Below, one piece after another: positions 46,743-57,400 of a stretch of 64,000 nt of DNA (position 1 is the stretch's first letter; each line of letters starts with the position of its first letter). The position numbers and the translations under genes were made by a program. The DNA lies in assembly GCF_019976975.1 (NCBI RefSeq), contig NZ_AP024630.1:3410001-3474000 (forward strand), written 5' to 3'. Under the pieces are notes generated by a model, which was given only the letters and a program-made list of their open reading frames with translations, did not search any database and was not told the origin of the DNA. The stretch is from Arthrobacter sp. NtRootA1. Its GTDB lineage: Bacteria > Actinomycetota > Actinomycetes > Actinomycetales > Micrococcaceae.

Positions 46743-46766
46743 TCACAGTGAGTCGGAGGTTCCGGG

Positions 46767-48344
46767 TTACTTGCCCAGGAACTTCTCGAAGCCCTTGGGG
46801 AGGTTCAGCGTGGACGGATCGAAGTCCGCAGCGCCCTGACCGAACGCCGCTCCCGTGGGGGCTGCCGAGGCCGCATTGGCCCGTTTGGCCTCGGCGTCCC
46901 GGAGTTCCTGGGCTGCCTTTGCGGGGTTGCCGGAGCGCGCCTTCTTCTTCGGAGCGTTTTTGCCGCCCTTGCGGCCTCCGCCGGGGCCACCCATTCCCGG
47001 CATGCCCGGCATACCGGGCATACCGCCCTGGGCCATCTTCTTCATCATTTTCTGGGCTTGGGCGAAGCGCTCCAGGAGGCCGTTAACCTCGGAGACGTGC
47101 ACACCTGAACCCTTTGCGATGCGGGCCCTGCGGGAGCCGTTGATGATTTTGGGAGCTACGCGCTCGTGCGGCGTCATGGACCTGACGATCGCCTCAACGC
47201 GATCGATTTCGCGTTCGTCGAAGTTCTCCAGCTGCTGGCGGATGTTTTGGGCACCCGGCATCATCATGAGCATCTTCTTCATGGAACCCATGTTGCGGAT
47301 CTGCTGCATCTGGGCGAGGAAGTCATCCAGGGTGAAGTCTTCCTGGTCGGCGAACTTCTTCGCCATCCGGGCAGCTTCGTCCTTGTCCCAAGCCTTCTCA
47401 GCCTGTTCGATCAAGGTCAGTACGTCACCCATGTCCAGGATGCGCGAAGCCATCCGGTCCGGGTGGAAGAGTTCGAAGTCGTCCAGGCCTTCACCAGTGG
47501 ATGCAAACATGACCGGCTTACCAGTGACGGACGCAACGGAGAGCGCGGCACCACCGCGGGCATCGCCGTCGAGCTTGGACAGCACGATGCCGGTGAAGTT
47601 GACGCCTTCATCAAACGCCATGGCCGTGTTGACGGCGTCCTGGCCGATCATGGAGTCGATGACGAAGAGGACTTCGTTCGGGATGATCGCCTGACGGATC
47701 CTTCGCGCCTGGTCCATCATCTCGGCATCAACGCCGAGGCGGCCCGCGGTGTCAACAATCACGACGTCGTGCAGCTTCTGGCGCGCTTCTTCCACACCGG
47801 CACTGGCAACCGCCACAGGGTCACCGGCCGGGTGGTCCAGCTCGGAGGTTGCTCCCGGGTGCGGCGCGAAGACAGGGACGCCTGCGCGCTGGCCGACAAC
47901 CTGAAGCTGCGTTACGGCGTTGGGCCGCTGGAGGTCGCAGGCAACCAGCATGGGGCTGTGGCCCTGCGCCTTAAGCCACTTGGACAGCTTGCCAGCAAGG
48001 GTGGTCTTGCCTGCACCCTGGAGGCCGGCCAGCATGATGATGGTGGGGCCGGTCTTGGCCAAGCGGATGCGCCGTGTTTCACCGCCGAGGATCTCCACGA
48101 GTTCCTCGTTGACGATCTTGACGATCTGCTGGCTCGGGTTCAAGGCACCGGAAACCTCGGCGCCAAGAGCCCGCTCGCGAATGCGGGACGTGAATTCGCG
48201 GACCACCGAAACGGCAACATCCGCGTCCAAAAGGGCACGGCGGATCTCCCGGACGGTGGCATCGACATCAGCCTCGGAGAGGCGGCCCTTGCCACGGAGG
48301 TTCTTGAAGGTTGCTGTCAACCGGTCAGAGAGTGAATTGAACAC
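46767..48344 (-). CDS. ffh: Signal recognition particle protein Ffh
   Basis: 525 residues from GTG 48344. The N domain (1-85) is followed by the GTPase with GLQGAGKTT near 107-115, DTAGR and SKLDGDARGG. The M domain (about 325-450) binds 4.5S RNA and signal sequences, ending in a methionine-rich GMPGMPGMPGMGG tail and a basic C-terminal extension. It delivers nascent membrane proteins to FtsY (gene at 53195). Confidence 0.97.
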   Translation of the reverse strand: MFNSLSDRLTATFKNLRGKGRLSEADVDATVREIRRALLDADVAVSVVREFTSRIRERALGAEVSGALNPSQQIVKIVNEELVEILGGETRRIRLAKTGPTIIMLAGLQGAGKTTLAGKLSKWLKAQGHSPMLVACDLQRPNAVTQLQVVGQRAGVPVFAPHPGATSELDHPAGDPVAVASAGVEEARQKLHDVVIVDTAGRLGVDAEMMDQARRIRQAIIPNEVLFVIDSMIGQDAVNTAMAFDEGVNFTGIVLSKLDGDARGGAALSVASVTGKPVMFASTGEGLDDFELFHPDRMASRILDMGDVLTLIEQAEKAWDKDEAARMAKKFADQEDFTLDDFLAQMQQIRNMGSMKKMLMMMPGAQNIRQQLENFDEREIDRVEAIVRSMTPHERVAPKIINGSRRARIAKGSGVHVSEVNGLLERFAQAQKMMKKMAQGGMPGMPGMPGMGGPGGGRKGGKNAPKKKARSGNPAKAAQELRDAEAKRANAASAAPTGAAFGQGAADFDPSTLNLPKGFEKFLGK

Positions 48345-48516
48345 GCGCCGTGCACTTCTTTCGATGGTCTGCGATTGGCGGCCAGTGCGGCACGCCAGAG
48401 TCTTGACTTATTCTTGCCCCAAACAAATTTGCCTCAACCCCAACAAATCCGTGTCAACCAAGGGACTCGACTATCTAGGGTACCAAGTCGCACCTGCAAG
48501 ATGGCATGCTGGCACA

Positions 48517-49917
48517 GTGACCAGCAAAACAACTGTGAAAACGTTGCTCATCCTCGGCGCGTCCGGGGACCTTACAGGCAGGCTGCTCCTCCCGGGACTG
48601 GCAGGGCTTATAGCCACGGGTCGGGCGCCCGGGTTGCGACTGGTGGGGGCCGGGTCCGACCCCTGGACGCCGGAGCAATGGCAGGAACGCGTCCATGGAG
48701 CATTTGCGGCTGCGTCAAAGACCGCCGATGCAAATGGACGCAACGCCTTGGCAGCTGTGGCCGGATCCACCGAATACCACCGAGTGGATGTCACTACCGA
48801 CGGGCCCTTGGCGGACCTCTTGGCACGCCTGGAGGGACCCATAGCCATCTATTTCGCCCTGCCGCCCCACATCAGCCAGAAAGCGTGTGAAGTCCTCCGT
48901 CGCGAGCAAATGCCCGCCGGCACCCGCCTGGTGATGGAAAAGCCCTTCGGTTCCGGAAGCGAATCTGCACGCGAACTCAACCAAACGCTGGCCACTCTCG
49001 TGCCTGAGGACCACATCCACCGAATGGACCACTTCCTGGGCAAGGCCACTGTCCTGAATATCCTCGGCTTGCGGTTCGCCAACCGATTCCTTGAGCCTGT
49101 GTGGAACCGCGACCACATCGAAAAGGTGGAAATCGTCTTTGACGAGGACCTCGCCCTTGAAGGACGGGCCCGTTATTACGACGGCGCCGGTGCGTTGCGT
49201 GACATGATCCAGAGCCATTTGCTGCACATCATGGCGTTCATCGCCATCGACGCGCCAGCCAGCATCAATGAACGTGACCTCCGCGACGCCGTGGCTACGG
49301 TCTTGAGGGCCAGCAGTATCAAAGCCCCTTACCGCGATTCAACGCGGCGGGCGCGCTACACGGCAGGAACGCTCGGGGAACGGACAGTGCCGGATTACAC
49401 CGCCGAGGAAGGCGTTGACCCCTCACGCAACACCGAGACACTCGCCGAAGTCCGGGTGGACATTGATAACTGGCGGTGGGAGGGAGTTCCCTTCCTCCTG
49501 CGCTCCGGCAAGGCCTTGGGGCGCCGGAGGAAGGAAGCCGTGATCACCTTCCGGCCAGTACCGCACCTGCCCACCGGCTTCTCCGGCGTGGACTCCCCCA
49601 ACCAACTCCGGATTGGGTTCGGGCCAGACACCCTCCAACTCGACGTCGATGTCAACGGTCCAGGCGACATCTTCGCCTTGGACCGGGCCAGCCTCGTCGC
49701 AGAGCTGTACGCGACAGACATGCTTCCGTACGGTGAAGTACTTGAAGGCGTACTCACGGGCGATCCCTTGCTCTCCGTCCGGGGCGACACAGCCGAGGAC
49801 TGCTGGCGGATCATTGAGCCCGTCCTTCGGGCTTGGGAACGGGATACAGTCCCCTTGGAGGAGTACGACGCCGGTGGCGCCGGGCCGGCGGACTGGCCCA
49901 CCGCCGTCGTGGGTTAG
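48517..49917 (+). CDS. zwf: Glucose-6-phosphate dehydrogenase
   Basis: 466 residues from GTG 48517. LLILGASGDLTGRLLLPGL at 10-28 is the nucleotide site, and HRMDHFLGKATVLNILGLRFANRF near 168-191 is the active-site signature with the substrate His. It oxidises glucose-6-phosphate to 6-phosphogluconolactone. The longer upstream reading overlaps ffh on the other strand and is rejected. The binding site is weak; other starts are not in frame. Actinobacteria often carry more than one G6PD; whether this is the main one cannot be told. Confidence 0.9.
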   Translation: MTSKTTVKTLLILGASGDLTGRLLLPGLAGLIATGRAPGLRLVGAGSDPWTPEQWQERVHGAFAAASKTADANGRNALAAVAGSTEYHRVDVTTDGPLADLLARLEGPIAIYFALPPHISQKACEVLRREQMPAGTRLVMEKPFGSGSESARELNQTLATLVPEDHIHRMDHFLGKATVLNILGLRFANRFLEPVWNRDHIEKVEIVFDEDLALEGRARYYDGAGALRDMIQSHLLHIMAFIAIDAPASINERDLRDAVATVLRASSIKAPYRDSTRRARYTAGTLGERTVPDYTAEEGVDPSRNTETLAEVRVDIDNWRWEGVPFLLRSGKALGRRRKEAVITFRPVPHLPTGFSGVDSPNQLRIGFGPDTLQLDVDVNGPGDIFALDRASLVAELYATDMLPYGEVLEGVLTGDPLLSVRGDTAEDCWRIIEPVLRAWERDTVPLEEYDAGGAGPADWPTAVVG

Positions 49918-49963
49918 GCCGGGCGGCGACCCTCATAGGGCGTTAGGAAACCGTCCAGACATG

Positions 49964-50000
49964 AAGCGGGCCGGATACCTGAGAGGTATCCGGCCCGCTT
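49964..50000. terminator. Bidirectional intrinsic terminator
   Basis: AAGCGGGCCGGATACCT (49964-49980) pairs perfectly with AGGTATCCGGCCCGCTT (49984-50000), a 17-bp stem with a three-base loop. TTTATTTATT follows on the plus strand. It serves both zwf and the convergent glnK. Confidence 0.9.
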
Positions 50001-50013
50001 TATTTATTAGGAC

Positions 50014-50352
50014 TTAGATAGCGGCAGCGCCGCGCTCCCCGGTCCTTACTCGAACTGCTTCGTAAACATCCACGGTCCAGACCTTGCCGTCTCCGGCCCG
50101 GCCGGTGTTCGAGCTTGCGATCAGGACATCCAGGATATCGTCTGCTTGCTCGTCCGTGGCAAGAACCTCAATGCGAATCTTTGGCAACAGGTCCACGTTG
50201 TATTCGGCGCCGCGGTACACCTCGGTGTAGCCACGTTGCCGGCCGTAGCCGCTTGCTGCGCTGACCGTCAAGCCTTGGACGCCGTACGCTTCCAGGCCTT
50301 CCCGGACTGCTTCAAGCTTTTCCGGGCGGACAATCGCTGTGATGAGCTTCAT
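50014..50352 (-). CDS. glnK: Nitrogen regulatory protein PII (GlnK/GlnB)
   Basis: 112 residues, canonical PII: MKLITAIVRPEKLEAVREGLEAYGVQGLTV, a T-loop with Tyr51 in RGAEYNVD that is adenylylated in Actinobacteria, and GRAGDGKVWTVDVYEAVRVRTGE that binds ATP. Its ATG overlaps the amtB stop. It binds AmtB to stop ammonium uptake when nitrogen is ample. Confidence 0.96.
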   Translation of the reverse strand: MKLITAIVRPEKLEAVREGLEAYGVQGLTVSAASGYGRQRGYTEVYRGAEYNVDLLPKIRIEVLATDEQADDILDVLIASSNTGRAGDGKVWTVDVYEAVRVRTGERGAAAI

Positions 50353-51680
50353 GCCTGGACACTCTCCTTGCCTTCTGCGGGCGTCTTGGCTGCTGCGGAC
50401 TCAGACTTTCCGGTCATGGCCTCGTGCAGCGGCTGGAAGCTGCCACCGTGGCCATTGACACCGAACTCGTAGGCCGTTTCGGCGTGGAGGCTGAGGTCAA
50501 CACCCACGTTCTCCTGCTCCGTGGAGACCCTGAAGCCCATGGTCTTGTGAATGGCAATGGCGATTATGGCTGTCATGACTGCCGAGAAGGCAATTGCGAC
50601 TCCGGCAGCTGCGAGCTGGGCCCACATCTGGGTCATACCGCCACCGTAGAAGAGACCACCGGCAGTGACGCCTTCACTTGGGGTGGCGATGAAGCCCAAT
50701 GCCACGGTGCCGATGATGCCCGACACGAGGTGGACGCCGACAACATCCAGGGAGTCATCGAAGCCCCAGCGGAACTTCAAGCCGACTGCCAGGGCTGAAG
50801 CGACACCGGCTACAACACCGAGTCCAAGGGCACCCACCGGGCTGACATTGGCGCAAGCGGGAGTGATGGCAACCAGGCCCGCAACTACACCGGACGCTGC
50901 CCCCAATGAAGTCGGGTGCCCATCGCGGATGCGTTCGGTGACGAGCCAGGCGATCATGGCGGCGGCGGGGGCCGCCAGCGTGTTGATCCAGATGAGGCCA
51001 GCCTGTTCAGCAGTGGCTGCTGCACCGCCGTTGAAGCCGAACCAACCGAACCAGAGGATGGCTGCACCAAGCATGACGAACGGAATGTTGTGCGGGCGGT
51101 GGTTCGGGTCCTTGCCGAAGCCGCGGCGGTTACCAATGATCAGAACGAGGACGAGTGCTGCAACACCTGCGTTGATGTGTACGACGGTGCCGCCTGCGAA
51201 GTCAATGGCCGGGCCGAGGGCCTTGCCGATGGCTCCTTCAGCGCCGAACAAGCCGCCACCCCACACCATGTACGCCAGCGGCGCGTAGACGAGGGTGACC
51301 CACACTGGAACGAAGAGGCTCCAGGCGCCAAACTTGGCGCGGTCTGCGATGGCACCGCTGATAAGGGCAACCGTAATGATGGCGAAGGTGGCCGCATAGC
51401 CGACCTTGATCAAACCATCGGGAGTGCTGATGCCTTCAAGGCCGAAGGTGGCAAACGGATTGCCCACGATCTCCATGAAGCCTTCGCCGGAGCTCATCGA
51501 CGAGCCCCACAGCACCCAGACAACACCCACGATGCCGATGGAGATGAAGCTCATCATCATCATGTTCAGTGCTGCCTTGGCGCGCGTCATGCCGCCGTAG
51601 AAGAATGCCAAACCGGGAGTCATGAACAGCACGAGTGCCGCCGCCACCATGACCCATACGTGACCTGCGGTAAGTTCCAT
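50349..51680 (-). CDS. amtB: Ammonium transporter AmtB
   Basis: 443 residues from ATG 51680, behind GAGAGGAA. Eleven membrane helices; FFYGGMTRAKAALNMMMMSFISIG, DFAGGTVVHINAGVAALVL (with a conserved channel His) and WFGWFGFNGG are Amt signatures. It moves ammonium into the cell and is gated by the coupled GlnK. A C-terminal tail of about 40 residues ends in EGKESVQA. A GlnR-like box lies upstream. Confidence 0.96.
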   Translation of the reverse strand: MELTAGHVWVMVAAALVLFMTPGLAFFYGGMTRAKAALNMMMMSFISIGIVGVVWVLWGSSMSSGEGFMEIVGNPFATFGLEGISTPDGLIKVGYAATFAIITVALISGAIADRAKFGAWSLFVPVWVTLVYAPLAYMVWGGGLFGAEGAIGKALGPAIDFAGGTVVHINAGVAALVLVLIIGNRRGFGKDPNHRPHNIPFVMLGAAILWFGWFGFNGGAAATAEQAGLIWINTLAAPAAAMIAWLVTERIRDGHPTSLGAASGVVAGLVAITPACANVSPVGALGLGVVAGVASALAVGLKFRWGFDDSLDVVGVHLVSGIIGTVALGFIATPSEGVTAGGLFYGGGMTQMWAQLAAAGVAIAFSAVMTAIIAIAIHKTMGFRVSTEQENVGVDLSLHAETAYEFGVNGHGGSFQPLHEAMTGKSESAAAKTPAEGKESVQA

Positions 51681-51830
51681 GGTGCACGTTCCTCTCTTGC
51701 TAGATCTGCGGTTCAACCGCGGTCTGACGCCGTTTTGCGTCCTGCTTAAGATTTTTGTGCCACCGTGTTTCGCCTGCGCAGGTTTTACATTGCGGGCTCG
51801 TTACAACAACCTCCCCAACGTAAATGGTGC

Positions 51831-51868
51831 ATATCCCCGTTGTTACGGATATGTTTCATGCGTCACAC
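51831..51868 (-). promoter_or_regulatory. GlnR-like box upstream of amtB
   Basis: On the minus strand the text reads GTGTG-n6-GAAAC-n6-GTAAC-n6-GATAT. The two middle blocks match the a and b half-sites of the actinobacterial GlnR consensus (GTnAC, GaAAC) at the right six-base spacing; the outer blocks match partly. It lies about 150 bases before the amtB start. Confidence 0.5.
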
Positions 51869-51907
51869 TTCCCCGAAAACAGCCAGAATTTGAAGGACCC
51901 GCACCGC

Positions 51908-53137
51908 ATGACTGAACAGCCCCGATCCGTTGAAGAGCCAAGGATCAGGCCGGAGAAGGAACCACTGCCCCGCGACATCAAGGTGATGTTGGCCGCAGCC
52001 TTCCTGATTGCGCTGGGCTTCGGTCTTGTAGCGCCGGTGCTCCCGCAATTTGCCACTACCTTCGACGTCGGTGCCACCGCTGCCGCCGTCATTGTCAGCA
52101 TCTTCGCTTTTATGCGCCTGGTCTTTGCGCCGGCAGGGGGCTCCCTCATCGGTCGCTTCGGCGAGCGGAACGTGTATGTATCCGGCCTACTGATCGTTGC
52201 CGTTTCCACTGCCGCCTGCGCCTTCGCCCAGAATTATTGGCAGCTGCTGATTTTCCGGGGCCTCGGCGGAGCGGGGTCCGTAATGTTTACAGTCGCCGCC
52301 ATGGGACTGCTCATCCGTTTGGCGCCACCTGAACGAAGAGGCCGGGTGTCGGGCGCGTACGCGTCGGCTTTTCTGATTGGCAGTGTCCTCGGCCCGGTTG
52401 TTGGTGGCCTGCTGGCAGGCTTTGGCCTTCGGGTACCGTTCCTTGCCTACGCGGCGGCCTTGCTCGTTGCGGCGCTTGTAGTCCGCACGATGCTCAGCGG
52501 CGAGGGCACCTCAGCCCAGGATGGCAGCCCTGCCCCACCCATGACGCTGAAGGAGGCGGTGACGGATTCCGCCTACCGGGCTGCAGTGTTTTCCAGCTTC
52601 GGCAATGGCTGGGTGACTTTTGGCGTCCGCATGGCAACCATCCCGCTCTTTGCCGTCGCGGCACTTCACTCGCGGCCGGAGACGGCGGCGTGGGCCTTGG
52701 CCGTCTTTGCCGTAGGCAATGCCACAGCTTTGACGTTCTCGGGACGCCTCGCCGACGCCTGGGGAAGGAAGCCCCTGCTGATTTCGGGCCTTGTCATCAC
52801 TGGCCTCGCCACCGGTGTCATCGGGTGGACGACGGACCTTCCGGCATTCTTCGCCGCTTCCGCTGTGGCAGGCTTCGGTTCCGGTCTGTTGGGCCCCGCG
52901 CAACAGGCCGCGGTCGCTGATGTCATTGGCCGGGGCCGCTCCGGCGGAAAAGTACTGGCGATTTTCCAGATGGCCGCAGACACGGGCGCCATCATCGGGC
53001 CCGTTGTAGCCGGCATCCTCGCCGATCGCTTCGGCTACGGGCTTGCGTTTGCCGTCACGGGCGGCGTGCTGCTGCTCACCGCCGCTGGCTGGCTGTTGGC
53101 GCGGGAACCGCTTAAAAGCAAAAGTGACTGGCAATAG
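51908..53137 (+). CDS. MFS drug or metabolite exporter
   Basis: 409 residues, 12 membrane helices. GFGLVAPVLPQFATTFDVG is motif of the first helix of drug:H+ antiporters (DHA1), GGSLIGRFGERNVYVSGLL is the loop 2-3 motif, and VLGPVVGGLLAG the antiporter motif C of helix 5. It probably exports a small molecule; the substrate is unknown. ATG 51908 follows AAGGACC. It is divergent from amtB. Confidence 0.87.
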   Translation: MTEQPRSVEEPRIRPEKEPLPRDIKVMLAAAFLIALGFGLVAPVLPQFATTFDVGATAAAVIVSIFAFMRLVFAPAGGSLIGRFGERNVYVSGLLIVAVSTAACAFAQNYWQLLIFRGLGGAGSVMFTVAAMGLLIRLAPPERRGRVSGAYASAFLIGSVLGPVVGGLLAGFGLRVPFLAYAAALLVAALVVRTMLSGEGTSAQDGSPAPPMTLKEAVTDSAYRAAVFSSFGNGWVTFGVRMATIPLFAVAALHSRPETAAWALAVFAVGNATALTFSGRLADAWGRKPLLISGLVITGLATGVIGWTTDLPAFFAASAVAGFGSGLLGPAQQAAVADVIGRGRSGGKVLAIFQMAADTGAIIGPVVAGILADRFGYGLAFAVTGGVLLLTAAGWLLAREPLKSKSDWQ

Positions 53138-53180
53138 TGGTTGGTTAGAGCGCTTCGAAAACAACCACTATTGCCAGTCA
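53125..53180. terminator. 19-bp inverted repeat ending the MFS gene and ftsY
   Basis: TGACTGGCAATAGTGGTTG (53125-53143) pairs perfectly with CAACCACTATTGCCAGTCA (53162-53180) around an 18-base loop and overlaps the MFS stop codon. The T-rich CTTTTGCTTTT follows on the minus strand, so it is best as terminator of ftsY. Confidence 0.75.
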
Positions 53181-53194
53181 GTTGGGCGATTGCG

Positions 53195-54403
53195 CTAGTT
53201 AAGAAGGGCGTCCACGAAGCCCTCGGCTTCGAACGGTGCGAGGTCGTCCGGACCTTCGCCGAGACCGATGAGCTTGACGGGCACACCCAGCGACTTCTGG
53301 ATAGCCACCACAATGCCGCCCTTCGCTGTGCCATCCAATTTGGTGAGCACAATACCTGTGATGTTGACCACCTCGGCAAAGACGCGTGCTTGGTTCAGGC
53401 CATTCTGGCCCGTGGTGGCGTCAAGGACCAGTAGGACCTCGTCCACTTCAGCCAGTTTTTCGATGACACGCTTGACCTTGCCGAGTTCGTCCATCAGGCC
53501 GGTCTTGTTCTGCAGGCGCCCAGCGGTATCCACCATCACGACGTCGACCTCCTGGTCGATGCCGGCCTTGACGGCTTCGTAGGCAACAGAGGCGGGGTCG
53601 GCGCCGTCGATGTCGGACTTGACGGTGGGTACGCCAACACGTTGGCCCCACGTGGCCAACTGCTCAGCAGCTGCTGCGCGGAAAGTGTCCGCAGCACCGA
53701 GCAGCACGTCCTTGTCCTCGGCCACGAGCACGCGCGCCAGTTTGCCCACGGTTGTGGTTTTGCCCACGCCGTTGACACCAACAACAAGCACGACGGCGGG
53801 TCGGTCAGCTTTGCGCTCGACGTTGAGGGAACGGTCCATGGTGGGATCCACGAGCTTGATGAGTTCTTCACGGAGCATGTCTTTGACATGCTCGGGGCTG
53901 CGGGTACCCAGCACCTTGACGCGTTCCCGGAGTGCATCGACCAACTGCATGGTGGGCTCGGTGCCAAGATCGGCGAGGAGCAGCGTCTCCTCAACCTCGT
54001 CCCACACGTTCTCGTCGATTTTGTCCCCGGACAGCAGAGCCAGCAGACCCTTGCCCAGAATGTTGTTCGATTTCACCAAACGGGCACGGAGGCGGGTCAG
54101 GCGCCCTTCCACAGGCGCCGGCGTCTCTACAGCGATGGTCTCCAACCCGGCGGCATCATCCGGAACATCAGCACCTTCGACTCTTCCGTCGAAAGTTGGG
54201 GCAGGAGGTGCGATTACGGCATCCGGTCGGTCCTCCACAAGGGTTCCGCTGCCTGCGGCCGATGACTGAGCGGGGTCATTGGCATCCCGCGTTCCAGGGT
54301 AGTTGGCGCCGGACTTCCGGGCCTTCATCAGTACCGGCACCAGCCCGCCGACCACGACGAGCGCAGCGACAATGGAAAGAATTATGGGTAGGAAATCGTT
54401 CAC
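53195..54403 (-). CDS. ftsY: Signal recognition particle receptor FtsY
   Basis: 402 residues from GTG 54403. One N-terminal membrane helix (FLPIILSIVAALVVVGGLVPVL) is followed by an acidic linker of about 70 residues and the NG domain with GVNGVGKTTTVGKLA, DTAGR and LTKLDGTAKGG. The membrane helix is typical for Actinobacteria. It receives Ffh at the membrane. It follows smc by 20 bases in the same direction. Confidence 0.97.
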   Translation of the reverse strand: MNDFLPIILSIVAALVVVGGLVPVLMKARKSGANYPGTRDANDPAQSSAAGSGTLVEDRPDAVIAPPAPTFDGRVEGADVPDDAAGLETIAVETPAPVEGRLTRLRARLVKSNNILGKGLLALLSGDKIDENVWDEVEETLLLADLGTEPTMQLVDALRERVKVLGTRSPEHVKDMLREELIKLVDPTMDRSLNVERKADRPAVVLVVGVNGVGKTTTVGKLARVLVAEDKDVLLGAADTFRAAAAEQLATWGQRVGVPTVKSDIDGADPASVAYEAVKAGIDQEVDVVMVDTAGRLQNKTGLMDELGKVKRVIEKLAEVDEVLLVLDATTGQNGLNQARVFAEVVNITGIVLTKLDGTAKGGIVVAIQKSLGVPVKLIGLGEGPDDLAPFEAEGFVDALLN

Positions 54404-54423
54404 TCCCCTACCTTCTCATAAAG

Positions 54424-57400
54424 CTATGCCCCGGCACCGAGCCGTTGGCTGATGACGGTGGACACCCCGTCGCCGCGCATCGTGACGCCGTAAAGGGCAT
54501 CGGCCACTTCCATGGTGCGCTTCTGGTGTGTGATGACGATCAACTGGCTGGACTCCCGGAGCTCTTCGAAGATCGTGATGAGCCGGCCCAGGTTGGTGTC
54601 GTCCAAGGCCGCTTCCACTTCGTCCATGACGTAAAACGGCGACGGCCTGGCTTTGAAGATCGCCACCAGCAGTGCCACAGCGGTGAGTGAACGTTCGCCG
54701 CCGGAGAGCAGGGACAATCTCTTGATCTTCTTACCTGCCGGCCGGGCTTCGACCTCGATGCCAGTGGTCAACATGTCGTTTGGATCCGTCAGGACCAGCC
54801 TGCCCTCGCCTCCTGGGAAGAGCCGCGCGAAGACGCGGTCAAACTGGGCCGAAGTATCGGCAAAGGCTTCGGTGAAGACCTGCTGGACGCGGTTATCCAC
54901 TTCCTTGATGATGTCCAGCAAGTCCTTCCGGCTGGACTTGAGGTCCTCCAGCTGCGAACTGAGGAACTGGTGACGCTCCTCAAGGGCGGCAAACTCTTCC
55001 AGGGCCAGAGGGTTGACCTTTCCCAGTGCCGCCAGTTCCCGCTCAGCCTTTTTGAGCCGTTTCTCCTGCTCCGCCCGGTCAAAGGGAATTCCTTCCACCA
55101 GCGGTGCACCCGTTTCGTCCACAGGCGCACGGAGTTCCGCCCACTTGTCAGTGGTTGCGCCGGCTGGCTGAGGGACAAGTTGATCCGGGCCGTAATCTGC
55201 AACGAGTTGTTCGGCCGATAGCCCGAGTTCCTCGATAGAACGGGCCTCCAACGCCTCGATTCGAAGACGCTGTTGGGTCCTGGCCATCTCGTCCTTGTGC
55301 ACGGAGTCGGTAAGTTCGGCGAGTTCCTTTGCGAGGTCATCGTTTCCGGAACGCACGCCGGACAGTTCCTTCTCCAGTTGCTCACGCGCTTGCTCGGCAA
55401 GGTCGCGTTCATGGCCGGCGAGATCCACTGAGATATCGATGAATCGAAGCACCTGCTCAACTGCCGACACCACTGCACCAGCACGTTGGGCTTGGGCGCG
55501 CCGCCTCTGCGCCCGGCGGGCGGCCTCTTCACGGGCCCGCCGCTCTGTGGCTGCTGCACGTTCCAGGGAGGCAGCCCGGCCAGCGATGGCCCCCACTTGT
55601 TCTTCGGCGGTGCGAAGGGCCAGCCGAGCGTCCATTTCGTTGGAACGGGCCAACCGCGCCTGCGCCGCGAGTTCATCCCGCTGGTCCGTGGATGGCTCCT
55701 CATCCGGAGCTTCCTGGGCGGCGGCGAGCCGCTCAGCCGCAACTTCAAGGTCCAACCGGGCTTCTGCAATATTCGCTTCTGCACGCGCCAGTGAAGCCTC
55801 CAGGCGTTCGCTTTCACCCACCGCACTGCGAAGAAGTGAGTTCAAGTGCCCCAGGCGCTCTGCCACGGCAGCAAGGCGGGCATCGGATTCATGCAGCCTT
55901 TCCAATGCCGCATCAGCCCGGTCCTGGGCTTCGGCGCGACGAGCTTCAGCGCCAGCCAGGGCAAACCGTCCCCGCTCCAAGCGTGCCGTAACTTCGTGGA
56001 GCCCGGCCACGGCGTCGTCCACTGCTGCCTGGATCTCCAGCAGGGAGGGCGCCGTGGCTGAACCGCCCTGGACCGTCAGTGCAGTGAAGACGTCGCCTGC
56101 ACGGGTGACCACCTTGATTTCCGGGTGTCCACCAATCAGCGCTGCCGCACCTGCCGTATCATCGACGACGGCGATCCCAGCCAGCAGGGCCAGGGCACCC
56201 TGGGCAGCTGGTTCCGTGACCTTAAGGACGTCCACTGCCCATCTGCTGCCAGCCGGCAGCTCCAAGGGGAACGCCGCTTCACCAGCCCCGCGGCCGACGT
56301 CGGCCAAGAGCAACGCAGCCCTGCCGGCGTCGTCCTCTTTCAACTGTTGGATCGCGGCGACGGCGACAGTGGAGTCCCCGACCACGAGGGCGTCCGATGC
56401 AGAGCCCAGTGCCGCTGCTATCGCGGCCTCATAACCGGGCTCAATAGCCAGCATCCCGGCAAGGGGCCCCAGAATGCCCTGGACATCGCCGGAAAGCAGA
56501 TGCTCCGAGCCGTCCTTGCGATTCAGCCCCAAAAGAAGTGCATCGCGGCGGGCGGTCAGGGCATCCCGCTGGCGAAGTGCTTCCCTTTCTGCGGATTTCA
56601 GCTCTTCGATCTCCGCCAGCACGGCGTCCAGGGCCTCGGTGGCATTCTCGTACTCGGCGTCAAGACTCTCTTCGCCATCTTCAACCCCTGCAACCTGCGA
56701 TTCGAGTGCTGCGAATTCGCTCTGGGCGTGGCGGCGTCGCTCGTTGCCCGCGGCCAGTGATTCGCGGAGGCGGCCACGCTCGGCCTCCGCCGCTTCTGCC
56801 CTGGAGCGTGCCGCCGCGACCTGGCCCGCGAGCCTGGCGAGTCCTTCACGACGGTCTGCCGCTGCCCTTAGCATGGCCGTCAGCCGTTTGTCCTCGGCGG
56901 CTGCGAGCGCCTCCGCAGAATCCTTAGCCACTGTTGCTTCCAGGAGGGCGGCCTGCTTGGCGAGGATGTCATGTTCCAAGGCGGCCTGTTCGCCGCGGGC
57001 CTTCGCCGCCTGGCGTTCCAGTTGTTCGGGGTCCCGGCCCGAGTCCGGCACAGCTTCTGAGGAGCCCAACAGCCGGCGACGCTCGGCTGCGAGGGAGCCC
57101 AGCGAGCGGAGCCGCTCACGGCCTGCAGACAGCTGGTACCAGTTGTCCCGTGCTGCGTTGAGCCGGGGGGTTGCTTCCGCTGCTTGCTGTTCCAATGCGG
57201 CCTGGCGTCGCCGGCCGTGGCCCAGTTCAGACTCGACCACCTGGCGGCGTTCCTTGAGGGCGGCTTCGTCTGCGACGTCCTGTTCCAGGCTCGATGTCAG
57301 TGCAACGATGTCGTCGGCGAGGAGGCGTGCGCGGGCATCCCTGACATCGAACTGGACTGTTTGTGCACGTCGGGCGATTTCTGCCTGCTTGCCCAGGGGT

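Noticed and set aside
47166..48335. Plus-strand frame of 389 codons opposite ffh
   Set aside because: Shadow of the ffh frame; ffh motifs are unambiguous.
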